Below, one piece after another: positions 1 through 7,925 of a DNA stretch of 64,000 bases; position 1 is the stretch's first letter; each line of letters begins with the position of its first letter. The notes below the pieces were generated by a model. It made no database searches and was not told where the DNA came from. It was given only the letters and a program-made list of their open reading frames with translations. This DNA is from WGMI01 sp041739275 (lineage in GTDB: Bacteria; Bacteroidota; Bacteroidia; Flavobacteriales; Schleiferiaceae): the NCBI GenBank assembly GCA_041739275.1, contig JBGSOF010000004.1, positions 99,713 to 163,712 on the forward strand. The letters run 5' to 3'. A program made the position numbers and the translations under genes.

Positions 1-1262
1 CCGGAAGCGAACTCGAACGCGAAGCCGAACGCCGGGGCACTTCGGTGTATTTGGTGGATCGCGTGGTGCCCATGTTGCCCGAAGTTTTGAGCAACGACCT
101 GTGTTCGCTCAGGCCCTTGGAAGACAAATGCTGTTATTCCGCTGTGTTCGAAATCGACGATCAAGCCAAAGTCAAAAAGCGCTGGTTTGGAAGGACTTTG
201 ATTCACTCGAATCACCGCTTTGCCTACGAAGACGCACAAGCCATTATCGAAGGGGGCGAACACGAGCTCAAAGAAGAAGTGCTCGAACTCCATCGGTTGG
301 CGACCTTACTCCGACAAAAGCGCATTCAAAAAGGAGCGCTCTTGTTTGATCGAGAAGAAGTTAAATTCAAATTAGACGATTTGGGAAACCCTCTGGGCAT
401 CTACTTCAAGATGTCGAAAGAGGCCAACCACCTCATTGAAGAATTTATGCTGCTCGCCAATCGCGAAGTGGCCGAACACATTGGCAAGAATCGCGACGGG
501 GCGCCGAGCGACAAGACCTTTGTGTATCGAGTGCACGACGATCCGGATCCGGGCAAACTGCTCGACCTGAACAACTTTGTCAAGCAATTCGGGTATCAGC
601 TGCGCTTGGGAAGCCGAAAGAGCACCACAGACAGCCTCAATCAAATGCTGGCAGAAGTCAAGGGAAAGGGCGAGGCCCGCATGATTGAAACCCTGGCGCT
701 CCGGAGCATGGCAAAAGCCGAGTACAGCACCAAAAACCTGGGCCACTACGGCCTCGCCTTCGAATACTACACGCACTTTACTTCTCCCATTCGACGCTAT
801 CCCGACGTCATGGCGCACCGACTGCTGCAACACTATCTCGAAGGCAAGAGCAGCCCCCCGGCAGAACCTTGGCAGAACCTCTGCAAGCACAGCTCGGAGC
901 GCGAAAAAGTGGCCGCCGAAGCCGAGCGCGCCTCGATCAAATACATGCAAGCCAAATTCATGGCCGACCGCGTGGGGCAGAGCTTTACGGGCATCATTAC
1001 GGGCGTCACCGACTGGGGTGTTTACGTGGAGATCACCGAAACCCAATGCGAAGGCATGGTTCGCATTCGCGACTTTAAAGACGACTATTACGTCTTTGAC
1101 GAAAAGAATTACTGCATCGTCGGCGACGCGAAAGGAAAAAGCTACCGCCTGGGCGATTCGCTGAGCATCCGGGTTCGAAAAGTAGATGTCGAGAAGCGTC
1201 AAATAGACCTCGAACTCGACGACCCTTACGGACGCAAGGCCCGATTTGCCGAAGCCGATTAA
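1..1262 (+). CDS. rnr: Ribonuclease R (3' part, start outside window)
   Basis: Hydrolytic 3'-5' exoribonuclease of the RNB/RNase II family that degrades structured RNA. The frame is open from base 3 and the first visible residues (GSELEREAERRGTSVYLVDR) already belong to the RNB catalytic domain, so the N-terminal cold-shock domains and start lie upstream of the window. The RNB signature HFTSPIRRYPDVMAHRLL is present around base 775, and a C-terminal S1 RNA-binding domain (GQSFTGIITGVTDWGVYVEI) occupies roughly the last 85 residues. It converges on the M1 peptidase gene with a 4-base overlap. The family assignment is secure; only the 5' part is missing. Confidence 0.93.
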   Translation, partial: GSELEREAERRGTSVYLVDRVVPMLPEVLSNDLCSLRPLEDKCCYSAVFEIDDQAKVKKRWFGRTLIHSNHRFAYEDAQAIIEGGEHELKEEVLELHRLATLLRQKRIQKGALLFDREEVKFKLDDLGNPLGIYFKMSKEANHLIEEFMLLANREVAEHIGKNRDGAPSDKTFVYRVHDDPDPGKLLDLNNFVKQFGYQLRLGSRKSTTDSLNQMLAEVKGKGEARMIETLALRSMAKAEYSTKNLGHYGLAFEYYTHFTSPIRRYPDVMAHRLLQHYLEGKSSPPAEPWQNLCKHSSEREKVAAEAERASIKYMQAKFMADRVGQSFTGIITGVTDWGVYVEITETQCEGMVRIRDFKDDYYVFDEKNYCIVGDAKGKSYRLGDSLSIRVRKVDVEKRQIDLELDDPYGRKARFAEAD

Positions 1263-3118
1263 GGCGCGACCCAGTCGTTGTTCGAAAGGTCGATGTCTGC
1301 AGTTTGTTGCCCCGGGTCGAGTCGAACGCTCTTGAGTTGGGCATATTCTGCGCGAAGTACGGTCTGATATTTGGGCGCGTAGCCCTTCCATTCAGGAGCA
1401 GCCTCGTTTCCGCGCACTCTGCTTCCAAAACACCAATCGAGAGGTATGTGCACCGTTCTGCGGCTGCCGTCTTTGAAGTTGAGTTCCACATCTACCGGCA
1501 TGGGAATTCCGCCTTTTCGATAGAGAGAAATCTCGATTTGATCTCTTCCGGTGGCGCGGACAGAGGCAATGCCGTGGTCGACGGTTTGCGTGGTGCCAAT
1601 CCACAAATCGCTAAACCACTGGAGTTGCATCCCGGAACGTCGTTCCAAAATGCGGATCAGATCGGCGGGTTCGGGGTGGGCAAAAGCATATTCGCGAAAA
1701 AAGGCGCGCAGCGATTCGCGCATCACTCGCGTGCCGACCATGCCTTCGAGCTGCCACAAAAACAACTCTCCTTGAACATAGGCCCCTACGCCGTATGCGC
1801 GGTTTGTGGTATAAAAATCAGCCGGGGTGCTCAGCGGTTCGGTCGATTTTGATGAAATGCGGTTTCGGTAGGCCTGAAGCGCATCTACATGGGGATGAAG
1901 GCGATCTGACGGAAAGAGCTCGCTCATCACCACCGACTCGGCATAGCTCGTAAAGCCCTCGTCAACCCACGGATAACGCTGTTCGTCGGTCGCAATGACA
2001 CCGTAAAACCAATTGTGCGCGGCTTCGTGAACCATCAATCCGACAAAACCCTCGATTTGATCGGGCTCTGAAGCGCCGAGCACCATAGTGCACATGGGGT
2101 ATTCCATGCCTCCGTCTCCCCCTTGAATCACGCTAAAACGAGGATAGGGATAGGGCCCGATCAAGGTGTCCATGGCATCGAAAAATCGAATGGTGTAGCT
2201 CTGCAGTGCATTCCACGTTCGGCCGTCTGATTTTTTTGCGCGCGCAAAGAACAAATCGACTCCTCCGGCGCTCTGGTTGCGATCGATTCGAAAATCGCGG
2301 TCTGCCGCCCAAGCAAAATCGTGTACGTTTTCGGCTTTAAAATGCCACTCGACCAAATCGGTTTTAGTGGTTTTAAGGCGTTGCGCCTCCGAGCAATGCG
2401 CTTGGCTGAGCCGAGATTCGATAGAGCATGCGTTCACCAAAACACCCGTACCCGCCAAGATCATGTTCGCATCGGTCTTGATGCGCACATCGAAAGTGCC
2501 GAAGATTCCGAAGAACTCTCGGTTTACGTAAGGCAAGGTCTTCCAGCCATAGCGATCTCTTTGAGCGAGCTTGGGATACCACTGAGTCATGGTATAGTCG
2601 ACACCCTCTTTGTTGTCCCTGCCCGTTCTCCGGATTTGTACGGGCACTTGCGCTTCGAACTTGGTTTCGATGGCGACCGATTCTCCCGGGAGTATGGGTC
2701 GGTCGAGAAAGATCTTGGCCGTCGTTTCTCGAACCTCAATGCGCTGTGGGCGGCCGTTTACAAGCACGCGATCGAGTTTTGACCAGCCTTGTTCTGAGGG
2801 CGACAACGTTTCGAAACGCCCTTTCATCCGGCCATCGGGGTCCGGAAGTGCCGCGGTTCGCTCCGCCATAGAGCTGTTTGGCTGAAATGCGTTGAAATAC
2901 AAATGAAAAAACAGCTCGTTCAAAGTGTCTGAGCTATTCGGGCGGTATTCGATGCGCTGAATTCCCGACAAACGATGCGTGGAAGAGTTCAGAGAAACTT
3001 CTATGGTGTAGTCGGCTTCGGGGCGCTGTGCCCAAACGTGTATCTGAGCGATCACCAATAAAGCAACGGGCAAAAAGATGCGCATCAGCATAGAATTATT
3101 CACAATACGCACATTCAT
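1259..3118 (-). CDS. M1 family metallopeptidase, secreted or periplasmic
   Basis: Predicted zinc aminopeptidase-like protein of 619 aa. The start chosen is the ATG at 3118, which overlaps the stop of the MBL gene in an ATGA arrangement; longer starts would run far into that gene. A signal peptide follows (hydrophobic run MRIFLPVALLVIAQIHVWA). The M1 zinc site is intact: H364-E365-A-A-H368, then E387 in the motif WVDEGF, the canonical HExxH-18x-E spacing. The substrate-anchoring region GGDGGMEYPM corresponds to the GxMEN-type exopeptidase motif but reads GGMEYP, as in several Bacteroidota M1 homologues. It probably degrades peptides in the periplasm or envelope; true substrate unknown. Confidence 0.88.
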   Translation of the reverse strand: MNVRIVNNSMLMRIFLPVALLVIAQIHVWAQRPEADYTIEVSLNSSTHRLSGIQRIEYRPNSSDTLNELFFHLYFNAFQPNSSMAERTAALPDPDGRMKGRFETLSPSEQGWSKLDRVLVNGRPQRIEVRETTAKIFLDRPILPGESVAIETKFEAQVPVQIRRTGRDNKEGVDYTMTQWYPKLAQRDRYGWKTLPYVNREFFGIFGTFDVRIKTDANMILAGTGVLVNACSIESRLSQAHCSEAQRLKTTKTDLVEWHFKAENVHDFAWAADRDFRIDRNQSAGGVDLFFARAKKSDGRTWNALQSYTIRFFDAMDTLIGPYPYPRFSVIQGGDGGMEYPMCTMVLGASEPDQIEGFVGLMVHEAAHNWFYGVIATDEQRYPWVDEGFTSYAESVVMSELFPSDRLHPHVDALQAYRNRISSKSTEPLSTPADFYTTNRAYGVGAYVQGELFLWQLEGMVGTRVMRESLRAFFREYAFAHPEPADLIRILERRSGMQLQWFSDLWIGTTQTVDHGIASVRATGRDQIEISLYRKGGIPMPVDVELNFKDGSRRTVHIPLDWCFGSRVRGNEAAPEWKGYAPKYQTVLRAEYAQLKSVRLDPGQQTADIDLSNNDWVAP

Positions 3119-3975
3119 AGAAACTCGTTTAAACGACCGCCCGCCAAAAACCGAGCCCCTTTTTCTGTCTGTTCTACCCGGGCACACTCCAAGACCGGAT
3201 CGTGTTCAAAGAACAAAATCCAGTCATTCTCCGCAGCACTTTTCAGGAAGAGAGATTTTTCTTCCAGTGTCAAAAGTGGACGCGTATCATAGCCCATCAC
3301 CCAGGCTAAGGGCAAATGACCCGCGCTCGGTATAAGGTCGGCCAAGTACACCACGGTCTTTCCGTTCACTTCGAAAATGGGCAGCATCATTCCCTCCGTA
3401 TGCCCGTCCACGACCAAAAAGTCGAAGCCAAGCTCCGTCGGAACGCGTGTCAGGCCCGGCATCAAACGGTTTATCTCCAAAAAGTTCAGTTGCCCGGACT
3501 CCTCGATGGGGAGAATGTTCTCGGTTAAAAAACTGGCTTTTTCTCGGGCATTCGGCCGGGTCGCCCAATTCCAATGTGCTGAATTCGACCAAAAACGAGC
3601 ATTTTCAAAGGCCGGAAGCAGACGTTCGCCACTGCGTTCAATTGCGCCTCCGCAATGGTCGAAATGCAAGTGCGTCAAGAAAACATCGGTGATTTCGCTT
3701 CGGTGAAACCCCAACTTTTTGAGATTCCCATCCAAGCTGTCGCTGCCGTGGAGGTGGTAATGACCAAAGAACTTCTCGTCTTGCTTGTTTCCGATTCCCG
3801 TATCGACCAAAATGAGTCGAGAGCCCGATTCGATAAGCAGACAACGCATGGCCCAAGAGCAAAGGTTGTTCTCGTCGGGCGGGTTGCTGCGCTGCCAAAG
3901 CGTCTTGGGAACGACGCCAAACATGGCTCCTCCGTCGAGTTTAAAGTGTCCCGTATTCAGGCTGTGCACTTTCAT
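3115..3975 (-). CDS. MBL-fold metallo-hydrolase
   Basis: Metallo-beta-lactamase-fold hydrolase of 286 aa with the metal motif HLHFDHCGG (HxHxDH) and later ligands in VVDGHTEGM and FFEHD. The start is the ATG at 3975 (MKVHSLNTGHFKLDGGAMFG); the frame extends upstream only to a TTG near 4026. The GAMFGVVPKTLW N-terminus is typical of the quorum-quenching/PNKD-like MBL proteins annotated simply as MBL-fold hydrolase; the substrate cannot be read from sequence. It is co-transcribed with the M1 peptidase (4-base overlap) and divergent from the lipoprotein gene at 4039. Confidence 0.88.
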   Translation of the reverse strand: MKVHSLNTGHFKLDGGAMFGVVPKTLWQRSNPPDENNLCSWAMRCLLIESGSRLILVDTGIGNKQDEKFFGHYHLHGSDSLDGNLKKLGFHRSEITDVFLTHLHFDHCGGAIERSGERLLPAFENARFWSNSAHWNWATRPNAREKASFLTENILPIEESGQLNFLEINRLMPGLTRVPTELGFDFLVVDGHTEGMMLPIFEVNGKTVVYLADLIPSAGHLPLAWVMGYDTRPLLTLEEKSLFLKSAAENDWILFFEHDPVLECARVEQTEKGARFLAGGRLNEFL

Positions 3976-4038
3976 AAAATGAGTGATTCGTTTCGAGAGG
4001 CTTTTCGAGACCTTTGTAATCTCCAAGCAATATAAACG

Positions 4039-4908
4039 ATGATTCGCAGCTACATCCTTTGGCTTTTGTCGGCCTTATTGATTCTCGGCCTGAGCACTTC
4101 TTGCAACTCCTGCGGTTCGCAAAATGAAATTTCCTCGGTACGCGACAGCCTTGAATTCGAAGATCGAATGCTCGAAAAAACAGTCGGAGAATGCGATTCG
4201 CTCAGTACGGCGCCTTGTGTCAAAGTGAGCATTGCTTTTTTCGAAGCCCTCTCTACGCCCGGAGATTCTGTATGGATGCGCGTCAACAGGCAACTTTTGA
4301 GCGACATCGGCGGATCGATCCAACCCGAAGACAGCGCTCGGAGCAGATTCGCCGACATGGAAGGAGCCGAACGCACCGCGGCCATGTTCATCGACGAGTA
4401 CGAACAAGTGTGCCGAGACATGCCCGATTTTATCACGCCCTGGGAGCTCGACATCACCGCTTCGGTTCATTATAATCAGCGCGGTTATTTCGGTTATACC
4501 ATCTTAACCTATGCCTATACCGGCGGAGCCCACGGAAATTCGGCCAGTTTGCACCGCGTATTCGATTTATCGACGGGCGATTCTTTGGGATTTTCAGATC
4601 TCATCGACCTCTCGCGTTTGGTCGATTTTGAAAAAGTGGCCGAAACTGCCTTTCGCGCGCAAAATCAAGTGGACTCAGCGAGTTTGAACAAAGCTGGGTT
4701 TTGGTTCGAAGAAGATCGGTTCTATGCGAGTCGCAATTTTTTCTTGTCCGAAAAAGGGGTTCATTTTCAATACGGTCAATACGAGATTGCGCCATATTCG
4801 ATGGGGCAAATCGAGTTTATGCTCGAATGGAAGGAGATCGAACCTTTCTTGGGAGCTCCTTTCAAACGCATTATGGGCAGTCCGACTGCAGTGAACGTTC
4901 CTTCTTAA
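4039..4908 (+). CDS. Lipoprotein with DUF4163/DUF3298 (RsiV-like) domains
   Basis: 289 aa protein with a lipoprotein signal peptide (hydrophobic run ending in the lipobox LSTSC, about residue 22). The C-terminal two thirds match the DUF4163-DUF3298 arrangement also found in the ectodomain of anti-sigma factor RsiV: the hallmark YTGGAHGNS is followed by FDLSTGDSLGFSDL. There is no transmembrane anti-sigma part, so it is probably a periplasmic or outer-membrane-anchored protein of unknown role; a lysozyme-binding function as in RsiV would be speculation. Its stop overlaps the end of rpiB by 4 bases, convergently. Confidence 0.8.
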   Translation: MIRSYILWLLSALLILGLSTSCNSCGSQNEISSVRDSLEFEDRMLEKTVGECDSLSTAPCVKVSIAFFEALSTPGDSVWMRVNRQLLSDIGGSIQPEDSARSRFADMEGAERTAAMFIDEYEQVCRDMPDFITPWELDITASVHYNQRGYFGYTILTYAYTGGAHGNSASLHRVFDLSTGDSLGFSDLIDLSRLVDFEKVAETAFRAQNQVDSASLNKAGFWFEEDRFYASRNFFLSEKGVHFQYGQYEIAPYSMGQIEFMLEWKEIEPFLGAPFKRIMGSPTAVNVPS

Positions 4909-5348
4909 TTCGACGCAGACAAGTCTTCTAATTTTTCTACGCGTCCCTGGTGCCTTCCTCCCTCAAATGAAGTTTGAACAAAGGCGTTCAGGCTGCGCTC
5001 TCCTTCTGCCTTGTCCATAAAGCGCCCGGGCAAGCTCAATACATTGGCATGGTTATGCAGTCGACCTAAGCGAGCCATTTCTGAATTCCACGCTAGGATT
5101 GCGCGAATTCCACGATGGCGATTCAAGGCAATGTTGATGCCGTTGCCCGACCCACAGATCGCAATTCCGAGTTCGGCTTCTTTTCTCAAAACCACAGCGG
5201 CCAAGGCATGACCATAGTCGGGGTAATCCACACTTTCTGTGGAATGCGCTCCGAGGTCGACAATTGAATGTCCCTGTTCTTTGGCGTATTCGATTAAGTG
5301 CTGCTTGAGCTCAAAGCCCGCGTGGTCAGAAGAAAAGGCGAGTACCAT
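4905..5348 (-). CDS. rpiB: Ribose-5-phosphate isomerase B
   Basis: RpiB/LacAB family sugar-phosphate isomerase of 147 aa, interconverting ribose-5-phosphate and ribulose-5-phosphate in the pentose phosphate pathway. The full family pattern is visible: N-terminal SDHAGFELK, the catalytic-Cys loop ICGSGNGINIALNR, and the phosphate-binding LGRLHNHANVLSLPGR region. The length is normal for the family. It starts with ATG at 5348 and is monocistronic by spacing, with a 7-bp inverted repeat about 25 bases upstream. Confidence 0.95.
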   Translation of the reverse strand: MVLAFSSDHAGFELKQHLIEYAKEQGHSIVDLGAHSTESVDYPDYGHALAAVVLRKEAELGIAICGSGNGINIALNRHRGIRAILAWNSEMARLGRLHNHANVLSLPGRFMDKAEGERSLNAFVQTSFEGGRHQGRVEKLEDLSASN

Positions 5349-5371
5349 AGAAATTAAAGTTTTTTGAATGG

Positions 5372-5390
5372 CCGAAGTTCGATACTTCGG
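5372..5390. promoter_or_regulatory. Perfect 7-bp inverted repeat upstream of rpiB
   Basis: CCGAAGT - TCGAT - ACTTCGG. It lies 24-42 bases upstream of the rpiB ATG, so it could be an operator or a leader hairpin. There is no U-tract on either strand, so it is not a standard terminator. Function is inference. Confidence 0.3.
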
Positions 5391-5680
5391 TTGAAAGCTT
5401 GTTGATGAATTTTATGAAGCCCTGATTTTGAGGAGTTGTTTATTCACCTTGAATTCTGCCTACTCCCACAAACGAGCTGATAACGGGCGATAACAAATGC
5501 TTGCTTTGAGCGAGAAAATCACCTAAGCCGAACATCTTTGGAACGACGGGCTTTTACTTATGAGCGCTTGTGAGCCGTTCATGAACCAAAAACAGCTTTG
5601 TTTCAAACAACCGATGCGGTTGAACTTATGAACTTATCCCTTCTTCAACAGCCCTTTCAAAACTGTTTACAAACGAGCTA

Positions 5681-5688
5681 TACCTTTG
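5681..5688 (+). promoter_or_regulatory. Candidate Bacteroidota -7 promoter element for the MORN gene
   Basis: TACCTTTG fits the Bacteroidota -7 consensus TAnnTTTG, 110 bases upstream of the MORN-repeat gene start. No clear TTTG -33 element is seen at the expected spacing, so this is tentative. Confidence 0.35.
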
Positions 5689-5797
5689 TTTCTGTGTGCG
5701 ATTCTGCGCTTTGTTGCGTTGGTATGTTGTTTGCGGAACGCCTTGAGGCAAAAATCCAAGGAATGTTTCCTAAAAATACCCACAGTGTTAACCGACT

Positions 5798-7423
5798 ATG
5801 AATATCACTATACTCTTTTCAATTAAAAAAGAATACAAATACTATAATTCATTGGGAAGAGTTCTTCAAAGCCTTGTGATCGGAACGCTGTTGCTCTTCG
5901 TTCTCCCGTTGAGTGCAAGCGAGCAACTGAGCACAGATACGGTTCGCTATTACCACGAGAACGGGGCCCTCAGCGCCAAAGGTGTGCTCAGAGACGGACA
6001 GCCCGACGGCTACTGGAAGAGTTATCACCTCAATTCAAAACTCAAAACCGAGGGCAACCGGCTGAATTTCAAGCTTGACGGAATTTGGAAGTTCTACGAT
6101 GAAGAGGGTCAATTGAGTGTGAGTATTGAGTATGTCGATGGGGTCAAACAAGGGGAAAGGCGTACGTATGCCGAAGGTCAATTGGTGCGAATAGAGCTCT
6201 TTGTACAAGATCAAAAGCAAGGAATGGTCTTGGAGTACGACAGTTTGGGCGAGCTGTCGGCAGAGATTCCCTATGTGGAAGATCGCGAACAAGGTTTGGG
6301 ATATGAGTGGCGAAACAAGACCATCATCACCCTAATGACGTACAAGTCAGGTGTGTTGGTTCGCAAACAACCCATCAACCGCAGCGACCGACTGTCTCGA
6401 AAACAGGGCAGTTGGATTGAATTCTACCCCGACCGCAGCACCATGATCGAGGGAACCTATCAAAACGACCTCAAACACGGCTATTGGAAATACTATAGGG
6501 CAAACGGCAATTTGATTCGAACGGAGCTCTGGGATCAAGGTGTCCTGGTGGAGGATGCACCGCAAACGGCCAAAGTTGAAATCCAAAGAGAAATAGATCC
6601 GAACACGGGCAAGATTCGATCGATTGGGGCTTATTTGGATGGAAAACCCAATGGAACGCACAATTACTTCGACGATCAGGGACTGCCTCTGCGCTCGGCA
6701 ATTTATGTGCGCGGCAGAATCCTTGAAGAAGGGGGGATCATCGACGAGCAAGGCAGAAAACAGGGCAAATGGAAGCGGTTTTACGCATCCTCCGCTGTGA
6801 TGCACGAAGGAGAATACGTCGACGACAAGCGTTCGGGAGTGTGGAAGTATTTTTTTGAAGACAGTGTTTTAGAACAAACCGGTTCCTACAGAAACGATCA
6901 GCCCGAGGGCACTTGGACATGGTATTATCCGGGGGGAGCGATATGGCGCGAAGAAGAGTTTGTCGCGGGCTTAGAAGATGGACCTTCTGTGGAATACGCA
7001 CCCGATGGAACGGTCATTACCCAAGGAGAATACATCGAAGGTCTCAAGGAAGGAAGGTGGGTATGGACCTACGGAGATTATCGCGAAGAGGGGAACTATT
7101 TTGAAGGAGAGCGCCAAGGGCTTTGGAAACACTGGTATGCCGACGACGATCGACTTCGCTTTGAAGGGTCTTATTTGAATGGCCAACCCGATGGGCTCCA
7201 TCAATATTATCATCCCAACGGAAATATTCAACGACGAGAGCGGTGGTCGAACGGCAGCAAACGCGATTTGTGGGAGTATTTTAATGCCGATGGGCAGCGC
7301 TACCTCACCGTAGAATACGACAACAGCGGCCGCGAGATTCGCTACAACGGAATAAAATTGAAGTATGGAAGACGCGTTGAGCGCGAATCCGTGGACGATC
7401 AAAAACCTGAAGACGGTTTATGA
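5798..7423 (+). CDS. Secreted MORN-repeat protein (YwqK-like)
   Basis: 541 aa protein with an N-terminal hydrophobic signal segment (VIGTLLLFVLPLSASE, about residues 27-42) followed almost to the end by repeats of the MORN variant type (PF07661, annotated as 'toxin-antitoxin system YwqK family antitoxin'). The repeated unit, about 23 residues, has the pattern YHENGxLxxxGxxxDGxxxGxWKxY; examples are YYHENGALSAKGVL, GYWKSYHLNSKLKTEG, GSWIEFYPDRSTMIEG, GTWTWYYPGGAIWREE and HQYYHPNGNIQRRERW. At least fifteen units are discernible. Despite the family name, nothing here supports a toxin-antitoxin role; MORN arrays usually mediate protein or membrane contacts. It overlaps the NUDIX gene by 59 bases. 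Confidence 0.82.
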   Translation: MNITILFSIKKEYKYYNSLGRVLQSLVIGTLLLFVLPLSASEQLSTDTVRYYHENGALSAKGVLRDGQPDGYWKSYHLNSKLKTEGNRLNFKLDGIWKFYDEEGQLSVSIEYVDGVKQGERRTYAEGQLVRIELFVQDQKQGMVLEYDSLGELSAEIPYVEDREQGLGYEWRNKTIITLMTYKSGVLVRKQPINRSDRLSRKQGSWIEFYPDRSTMIEGTYQNDLKHGYWKYYRANGNLIRTELWDQGVLVEDAPQTAKVEIQREIDPNTGKIRSIGAYLDGKPNGTHNYFDDQGLPLRSAIYVRGRILEEGGIIDEQGRKQGKWKRFYASSAVMHEGEYVDDKRSGVWKYFFEDSVLEQTGSYRNDQPEGTWTWYYPGGAIWREEEFVAGLEDGPSVEYAPDGTVITQGEYIEGLKEGRWVWTYGDYREEGNYFEGERQGLWKHWYADDDRLRFEGSYLNGQPDGLHQYYHPNGNIQRRERWSNGSKRDLWEYFNADGQRYLTVEYDNSGREIRYNGIKLKYGRRVERESVDDQKPEDGL

Positions 7424-7925
7424 AAATCCGTGGATTCAAGTAGATCACCACGAAGTTTTAAATCCGGCCGGGGGCGCCGGGATTTACGGAGTCGTTCGCT
7501 TTAAGAATCTGGCCATCGGCATCTTGCCCATCGATCGAGAAGGCAATACGTGGATTGTCGGTCAGTATCGATTCCCGCTGGGCGAGTACAGTTGGGAAAT
7601 CCCTGAAGGCGGGGGAGCTCTTCAGCAGGATCCGGTTGATTCGGCCAAGCGCGAATTGCTCGAAGAGTGCGGAATACGGGCAGAGCGATGGACGCTGATT
7701 CAAACCATGAGCCTGAGCAATAGCGTCTCCGACGAACGCGCCTTGATTTATCTGGCCGAAGATTTGAGCTTTACGGATTCAGAACCCGAGGACACCGAAC
7801 AATTGACGGTTCGGAAACTCTCTTTCGACGAGTTGTATCAAATGGTTTTGAGCGGAGAGGTTCACGACAGTCTCACGGTAGCGGCGGTTTTGCGCTATCG
7901 CTTGATGGTCTACGAACAGCCTTAA
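7365..7925 (+). CDS. NUDIX hydrolase (ADP-ribose pyrophosphatase-like)
   Basis: 186 aa NUDIX protein. The box is recognisable as GGALQQDPVDSAKRELLEECGI: the catalytic REUxEExGU core is intact, but the position of the first conserved Glu (GX5E) is Gln. N-terminal YENPWIQVDHHEVLNP and IVGQYRFPLGEYSWEIPEGGG resemble ADP-ribose/GDP-mannose pyrophosphatases (NudF/NudK group), suggesting turnover of nucleoside diphosphate sugars. The only ATG is at 7365, inside the 3' end of the MORN gene, giving a 59-base overlap and implying translational coupling. Its end overlaps the ALDH gene by 4 bases, convergently. Confidence 0.87.
   Translation: MEDALSANPWTIKNLKTVYENPWIQVDHHEVLNPAGGAGIYGVVRFKNLAIGILPIDREGNTWIVGQYRFPLGEYSWEIPEGGGALQQDPVDSAKRELLEECGIRAERWTLIQTMSLSNSVSDERALIYLAEDLSFTDSEPEDTEQLTVRKLSFDELYQMVLSGEVHDSLTVAAVLRYRLMVYEQP

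Larger units (their letters stand above)
5349..5797. other. Intergenic region between rpiB and the MORN gene
   Basis: About 450 bases with no convincing gene. It holds a perfect 7-bp inverted repeat (CCGAAGT, 5-nt loop, ACTTCGG at 5372-5390) near the rpiB start and a TACCTTTG promoter-like box at 5681. A 67-codon frame at 5598-5801 was considered and not accepted. Confidence 0.6.

Noticed and set aside
5598..5801. 67-codon frame whose stop overlaps the MORN gene start (ATGA)
   Set aside because: The overlap looks operon-like, but the peptide has no signal, motif or family resemblance, and the TACCTTTG promoter-like box lies inside it. It is probably chance.
5798..7423. Toxin-antitoxin interpretation of the MORN/YwqK-type gene
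   Set aside because: The database family name is the only support; no toxin gene adjoins and the protein is secreted.
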